A program made the position numbers and the translations under genes. A stretch of DNA of 9,187 nucleotides, from NCBI RefSeq assembly GCF_023229105.1, contig NZ_JALNZY010000079.1, positions 1-9,187 of the forward strand, in the 5' to 3' direction. A model generated the notes under the pieces. The model saw nothing but the letters and a program-made list of their open reading frames with translations, had not been told where the DNA came from and did not search any database. Shown here one piece after another: positions 5,032 through 9,187 of this stretch. The DNA comes from Sulfurimonas sp. (GTDB lineage Bacteria > Campylobacterota > Campylobacteria > Campylobacterales > Sulfurimonadaceae). How positions within the stretch are numbered: the first letter of the stretch is position 1; each line of letters opens with the position of its first letter.

Positions 5032-7860
5032 ATGAAAAATAAAGATGTTATAAAAATAGTAGGTGCTAGAGAGAATAATTTAAAAAACATATCGCTTGAG
5101 ATTCCAAAAAACAAGTTGGTTATATTTACGGGACTAAGCGGAAGTGGGAAGTCAACACTGGCTTTTGACACTCTTTATGCCGAAGGGCAAAGACGCTATA
5201 TGGAGTCTCTCTCCTCATACGCAAGGCAGTTCTTAGATCGCGTTGGAAAACCTGATGTCGATAAGATAGAAGGGCTTACTCCTGCTATCGCCATAGATCA
5301 AAAAACAACTTCAAAAAATCCACGCTCAACAGTCGGAACAATTACTGAAATATATGATTATCTAAGACTTTTATATGCGAGAATTGGGATACAGCACTGT
5401 TATAAATGCGGCAAAGTAGTCTCTCAAATGAGCGCTTCTGATATTATCGCCGAAGTTGCAAAACTTCCTGAGGGCGCAAAGCTTGTTCTTTTAGCTCCTC
5501 TTATTCGTGAAAAAAAAGGCAGCTTTCATGATGTTTTGGAGTCTTTAGTACATAAGGGATATGTACGTGCTATGATTGACGGTGTTATGGTTAGACTCGA
5601 TGAAGAGATAGAGCTTAGTAAAACAAAAAAGCATACCATCAAGGTCGTTATTGACAGAGTTGTAGTCAAAGAAGAGAACAAGGAGAGAATAGCTGCAGAT
5701 GTTGAAAAAGCACTTAAAGAGAGCTATGGCGAACTTGAGGTTGATATACTAAACCATGAAGAGCTTGGACTAAAACAGCAAAGTATTCATTATAGCGAAC
5801 ATAACGCATGTTTTGATTGTAAGATAAGTTTTGATCCACTTGAGCCGTTATCTTTCTCCTTTAACTCTCCAAAGGGAGCATGTAGCGAGTGTGATGGACT
5901 CGGACTTCGTTATGCACTTGATCAAGAGAAGATAATTGATAGAGATTTATGTATAGAAAAAGGCGCGGTTAAGATTATTTACGGCTTTAACAAAGGGTAC
6001 TACTTTACATTTTTAAAGGGCTTTTGTGTAGCAAACGATATCGATATAACAGTGCCATATTCAGAACTTCCAGAGTATAAGCAAAAAGCAATTTTACATG
6101 GCGGTATCGATGAAGTGAGTTTTTTGTGGAAGAGTCATGAAGTCAAGCGAGTCTGGCCGGGAATAATCAAGATAGCCTATGATATGTTTAAGGATGAAAA
6201 AGAATTAGCTGAGTACATGAGTGAAAAGGTTTGTAGCATCTGCAAAGGGCATAGACTAAAAAGAGAGTCACTTGCTGTAAAGGTTGTGGATAAAGGAATC
6301 GCAGATATCTTAGACATGCCAATTTCAAAGAGCTACGAGTGGTTTAAAGATGAGAGCAATTTTGCAAATTTTTCAAAACAAAACACTCAAATAGGTGCGC
6401 CAATCTTAAACGAAATACGAGAAAGACTTTACTTTTTGTTTGATGTAGGTCTTGGTTACATTACGTTAGGGCGAGATGCTAGAACAATCAGCGGAGGCGA
6501 GGCTCAAAGAATCCGCATCGCTTCACAAATTGGAAGCGGGTTGACTGGTGTTTTGTATGTTTTAGATGAGCCGAGTATCGGACTGCATGAGAGAGATACG
6601 CTAAAGCTCATCCGCACGCTTAGAAGCTTGCAGGAGAAGGGTAACAGCGTTATAGTCGTCGAACATGATAAGGAGACTATCGAAAATGCAGACTTTATTG
6701 TAGATATTGGACCGGGTGCTGGAAAATTTGGCGGAGAGGTTGTTTTTTCAGGAACACTCGATAAGCTCAAAAAGGCAAAAACACTTACAGCGGACTACCT
6801 TTATGGCAGAAAAAAGATAGAGTATTTTTATAGACGTGTGCAGGATAAATACATAGAGATTAAAAATGTTACACTAAATAACATAAACAATTTAAGTGTA
6901 AAAATTCCTCTTAATAACTTTGTTTGTATAACAGGCGTTAGTGGTAGTGGAAAGAGTTCCCTGATGCTTCAAACACTTCTTCCAACAGCCAGAGAGCTGC
7001 TAAACCATGCAAGAAAAGTAAATAAAGTAGCGGGTGTAGAGATAAATGGACTAGAACATGTAGATAAAGTTATCTATCTTGATCAAAGTCCAATCGGTCG
7101 TACTCCAAGAAGTAATCCCGCAACATATACAGGTGTTATGGATGAGATAAGAAATCTCTTTGCGCAGACAAAAGAGGCACAAATACGAGGCTATACAAGC
7201 TCTAGATTTAGTTTCAATGTCAAAGGCGGAAGATGTGAGAAGTGTCAAGGCGAGGGCGAAAACAAGATTGAGATGCACTTTTTACCCGACATTATGGTCA
7301 AGTGCGACACATGTAAGGGAACACGCTACAACCAGCAGACTTTAGAAGTTTTTTACAAGGGTAAAAATATATCAGACGTTTTAAGAATGAGTGTTGATGA
7401 AGCGTATGAGTTTTTTAGACCTATTCCAAAGATAAACCAAATAATGTCAACGCTTGTTGATGTGGGTCTTGGTTATATAACTTTAGGTCAAAATGCCGTA
7501 ACACTCTCAGGCGGTGAAGCGCAAAGGATAAAACTAAGCAAGGAGCTTAGCCGAAAAGATACCGGTAAAACGCTCTATATACTTGATGAACCTACTACTG
7601 GACTTCATTTTGCGGATGTGGATAGGCTTACAGGAGTGCTTCATAAGTTTGTAGAGTTTGGTAACTCCGTTCTCATAATTGAGCATAACCTAGACATGAT
7701 AAAAAATGCTGACTATGTTATAGACATGGGACCTGAAGGTGGAAGCGGTGGGGGACTTATTATCGCAGAAGGAACTCCTGAAGAGTTGGCAAAGAGTTAT
7801 AAGAAAACAGGCTCTTATACGGGTGAATATCTAAAAAAAGAGTTAGAATTACATAAGTAA
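5032..7860 (+). CDS. uvrA: Excinuclease ABC subunit A (UvrA)
   Basis: UvrA is the damage-recognition ATPase of nucleotide excision repair; it dimerises and loads UvrB on lesions. The 942-aa product has full family length and both ABC modules. Module I: Walker A GLSGSGKST (34-42), signature ISGGEAQR (486-493), Walker B LYVLDEPS (508-515). Module II: Walker A GVSGSGKSS (635-643), signature LSGGEAQR (825-832), Walker B LYILDEPT (848-855). All three zinc modules have their four cysteines: C123/C126 with C401/C404; C260/C263 with C284/C287; C735/C738 with C758/C761. The opening IVGARENNLKNI (9-20) fits the family start, so ATG 5032 is used, although the AGAGGA at about 5013-5018 is rather far upstream. 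No key residue is missing. It lies between the permease and selD with short gaps. SOS control is not evident; I see no LexA-type box next to it. Confidence 0.98.
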   Translation: MKNKDVIKIVGARENNLKNISLEIPKNKLVIFTGLSGSGKSTLAFDTLYAEGQRRYMESLSSYARQFLDRVGKPDVDKIEGLTPAIAIDQKTTSKNPRSTVGTITEIYDYLRLLYARIGIQHCYKCGKVVSQMSASDIIAEVAKLPEGAKLVLLAPLIREKKGSFHDVLESLVHKGYVRAMIDGVMVRLDEEIELSKTKKHTIKVVIDRVVVKEENKERIAADVEKALKESYGELEVDILNHEELGLKQQSIHYSEHNACFDCKISFDPLEPLSFSFNSPKGACSECDGLGLRYALDQEKIIDRDLCIEKGAVKIIYGFNKGYYFTFLKGFCVANDIDITVPYSELPEYKQKAILHGGIDEVSFLWKSHEVKRVWPGIIKIAYDMFKDEKELAEYMSEKVCSICKGHRLKRESLAVKVVDKGIADILDMPISKSYEWFKDESNFANFSKQNTQIGAPILNEIRERLYFLFDVGLGYITLGRDARTISGGEAQRIRIASQIGSGLTGVLYVLDEPSIGLHERDTLKLIRTLRSLQEKGNSVIVVEHDKETIENADFIVDIGPGAGKFGGEVVFSGTLDKLKKAKTLTADYLYGRKKIEYFYRRVQDKYIEIKNVTLNNINNLSVKIPLNNFVCITGVSGSGKSSLMLQTLLPTARELLNHARKVNKVAGVEINGLEHVDKVIYLDQSPIGRTPRSNPATYTGVMDEIRNLFAQTKEAQIRGYTSSRFSFNVKGGRCEKCQGEGENKIEMHFLPDIMVKCDTCKGTRYNQQTLEVFYKGKNISDVLRMSVDEAYEFFRPIPKINQIMSTLVDVGLGYITLGQNAVTLSGGEAQRIKLSKELSRKDTGKTLYILDEPTTGLHFADVDRLTGVLHKFVEFGNSVLIIEHNLDMIKNADYVIDMGPEGGSGGGLIIAEGTPEELAKSYKKTGSYTGEYLKKELELHK

Positions 7861-7873
7861 AATCGTTATTTTT

Positions 7874-7878
7874 AAGGA
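7874..7878 (+). promoter_or_regulatory. Ribosome binding site for selD
   Basis: AAGGA lies 5 nt before the ATG at 7884 in the 23-nt gap after uvrA, and it fixes the selD start. Confidence 0.8.
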
Positions 7879-7883
7879 AAACA

Positions 7884-8915
7884 ATGGAGCAAATAAAACT
7901 CACAGAATATAGTCATGGAGCAGGGTGTGGATGTAAAATCTCTCCGATGCTGCTTGATGAGATACTAAAATCTAATCTTTCAACTACTTTCTACCCCGAG
8001 CTTCTTGTAGGCAATGAGCATAGAGATGATGCAGCGGCGTATGATTTAGGCAACGGAACCTCTGTTTTATCAACAACAGACTTTTTTATGCCTATCGTGG
8101 ATGACCCTTTTACTTTTGGACGCATCGCTGCGACAAACGCACTTAGCGATATATATGCCATGGGTGGAAATGCTCTTATGGCCATCTCTATCTTTGGATG
8201 GCCTATTGATAAACTCTCCTCAGATGTTGCAAGAGATGTTATAGATGGAGGCCGCAAGGCATGTGAAGATGCCGGTATTCCTCTTGCAGGCGGACACTCT
8301 ATTGACTCTCCTGAGCCGATTTTCGGGCTTGCAGTTACAGGGCTTGTTGAGAACAGAAACCTTATGAAAAATAGTTCTGCTAGGGAAGATTGTTTTATCT
8401 TTTTAACAAAACCGATAGGAATCGGGATACTTACTACCGCTCAAAAGCAAAAAAAGATTGAAGCGGGTGATATAAATGCGGCGATTGAAGCGATGGTAAC
8501 TCTTAACAAAGTCGGCGCAACTTTTGCGCCTTTAGATTGTGTCGTTACTATGACGGATATAACTGGATTTGGTCTTTTGGGACATTTAAGCGAAGTATGT
8601 GAGGCAAGTGGAGTTAGTGCTAATATATGGTTTGACAAAGTTCCACTTTTGCCAAATGTTGAAAAGTATAGAGTGCTAGGATGTATTCCGGGAGGCTCTC
8701 GTAAAAATTTTATGAGTTATGGGGATAAAATTGCAACGATGACGCAGCAGCAGCAAGAGATACTCTGTGATGCTCAGACTTCAGGCGGACTTCTTGTTTT
8801 TGTAAAAAAAGAGGGTGTAGATGAGTTTTATGCTTCTGCTGTTAATGCAGGATTAACTCTTGAACCTATAGGCGAGACGGTAAAAAAAGGTAAAAATTTG
8901 GTAGAGGTTTTGTAG
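7884..8915 (+). CDS. selD: Selenide, water dikinase (selenophosphate synthetase), Cys form
   Basis: SelD makes selenophosphate from selenide and ATP, giving AMP and phosphate; this is the selenium donor for selenocysteine and for 2-selenouridine in tRNA. The 343-aa protein closely follows E. coli SelD. YSHGAGCGCKISP (9-21) includes C15 and K18, which correspond to the essential E. coli C17 and K20. The Mg-ATP region follows, with RDDAAAYDLGNG (47-58, D49 equivalent to D51) and STTDFFMPIVDDPFTFGRIA, then AGGHSIDSPEP and the C-terminal TDITGFGLLGHL and DAQTSGGLLV. Residue 15 is encoded by TGT, so this is the cysteine form and not a selenoprotein. The gene ends with TAG directly followed by the GTG start of mnmH in the same frame. 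Whether the host also makes selenocysteine (selA, selB, selC) cannot be judged from this window. Confidence 0.97.
   Translation: MEQIKLTEYSHGAGCGCKISPMLLDEILKSNLSTTFYPELLVGNEHRDDAAAYDLGNGTSVLSTTDFFMPIVDDPFTFGRIAATNALSDIYAMGGNALMAISIFGWPIDKLSSDVARDVIDGGRKACEDAGIPLAGGHSIDSPEPIFGLAVTGLVENRNLMKNSSAREDCFIFLTKPIGIGILTTAQKQKKIEAGDINAAIEAMVTLNKVGATFAPLDCVVTMTDITGFGLLGHLSEVCEASGVSANIWFDKVPLLPNVEKYRVLGCIPGGSRKNFMSYGDKIATMTQQQQEILCDAQTSGGLLVFVKKEGVDEFYASAVNAGLTLEPIGETVKKGKNLVEVL
8903..8907 (+). promoter_or_regulatory. Ribosome binding site for mnmH inside selD
   Basis: AGAGG in the last codons of selD lies 8 nt before GTG 8916, supporting separate initiation of mnmH at that GTG. Confidence 0.65.
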
Positions 8916-9187
8916 GTGTCAGAACTCTTTGATAATTTTAAATCAATAGTATTAAATGAGAGACCATTAATAGATGTTCGAGCACCCATCGAGTTTAAAA
9001 AAGGGGCATTTTTAAACTCTTTTAATCTTCCTATTATGAGTGATGAAGAGAGACATCAAGTAGGCATTTGCTATAAAAACAGGGGTAATGCAAAGGCGAT
9101 AGAACTCGGACATGAACTAGTAAGTGGAGATATAAAAGAGCAGAGGGTTAAGTCATGGTGTGATTTTATGGATGCAAACCCTGATGC
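8916..9187 (+). CDS. mnmH: tRNA 2-selenouridine synthase, N-terminal part (3' end outside window)
   Basis: MnmH (SelU, YbbB) replaces the sulfur of 2-thiouridine at tRNA wobble position 34 with selenium from selenophosphate, through a geranylated intermediate. The frame from GTG 8916 is open to the window end (90 full codons). The translation aligns by eye with the rhodanese domain of E. coli YbbB: PLIDVRAPIEFKKGAF (17-32), NLPIMSDEERHQVGICYKNR (37-56), then AIELGHELVSGDIKEQRV. The catalytic rhodanese cysteine and the C-terminal P-loop domain would lie past the window edge and are not seen. The GTG start follows the selD TAG with no gap and is preceded by AGAGG. Its position directly after selD supplies its substrate-producing partner and makes the assignment very secure. 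Confidence 0.95.
   Translation, partial: MSELFDNFKSIVLNERPLIDVRAPIEFKKGAFLNSFNLPIMSDEERHQVGICYKNRGNAKAIELGHELVSGDIKEQRVKSWCDFMDANPD

Noticed and set aside
6504..6770. Minus-strand 88-codon open frame
   Set aside because: It is antisense to the UvrA Walker B region, with low-complexity Ser/Pro content typical of a shadow frame.
7051..7345. Open frames on both strands (7051-7278 minus, 7160-7345 plus)
   Set aside because: Both fall inside uvrA module II, where the true frame carries zinc cysteines and conserved motifs.
7920..7940. Possible selenocysteine codon in the SelD active site
   Set aside because: The active-site codons are TGT and TGT; there is no in-frame TGA, so this SelD is the Cys form.
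7991..8638. Minus-strand open frames 7991-8257 and 8441-8638
   Set aside because: Both are antisense shadows of the well-conserved selD coding sequence.
1..9187. CRISPR array, insertion sequence, prophage, tRNA or rRNA genes
   Set aside because: No regularly spaced repeats, transposase-like proteins, terminal repeats or RNA-gene sequences were seen; the window is almost fully occupied by core genes with uniform composition.

Overview
The window looks like chromosomal DNA from a Campylobacterota (epsilonproteobacterial) organism, most likely Sulfurimonas or a close relative. It is A/T-rich and tightly packed with short or negative gene spacings. It carries a separate small FliN beside a CheX-like protein, a FliO with a periplasmic extension, a TauE/SafE permease and a selD-mnmH pair. 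The taxonomic call is my inference from protein character and layout; no search was run.

Layout. (1) A plus-strand cluster at about 1-2512: the 3' end of an unrecognised helical protein, a DusB-type tRNA-dihydrouridine synthase, and an uncharacterised 378-aa protein that I read as a divergent PD-(D/E)XK nuclease-fold protein. The last two genes overlap. A candidate terminator hairpin covers the 3' end of this cluster. (2) A convergent minus-strand flagellar operon at 4166-2524: cheX-like, fliN, fliO, all coupled by abutting or overlapping codons. (3) A 116-bp divergent intergenic region (4167-4282) with a perfect TATAAT box for each direction. An 18-bp palindrome lies over the flagellar-side box. 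(4) A plus-strand cluster from 4283 to the window end: a TauE/SafE permease, uvrA (nucleotide excision repair), selD (selenophosphate synthetase), and the 5' part of mnmH/selU (tRNA 2-selenouridine synthase), which is cut by the window edge and was identified by translating from a GTG directly after the selD stop.

How the genes work together. SelD makes selenophosphate, and MnmH uses it to convert 2-thiouridine to 2-selenouridine at the tRNA wobble position. CheX-like, FliN and FliO belong to the flagellar switch and export apparatus. Dus modifies tRNA D-loops, and its overlapping partner of unknown function may share an RNA- or DNA-related role.

Most of the window is ordinary housekeeping sequence. 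The points most worth a second look are the nuclease-like ORF; the two places (cheX-fliN and selD-mnmH) where functionally linked genes sit in the same frame with a single stop codon immediately followed by a non-ATG start; and the palindrome over the flagellar promoter. I saw no mobile element, CRISPR array, rRNA, tRNA or clear new defence system. No stretch over 300 bp lacks a gene.
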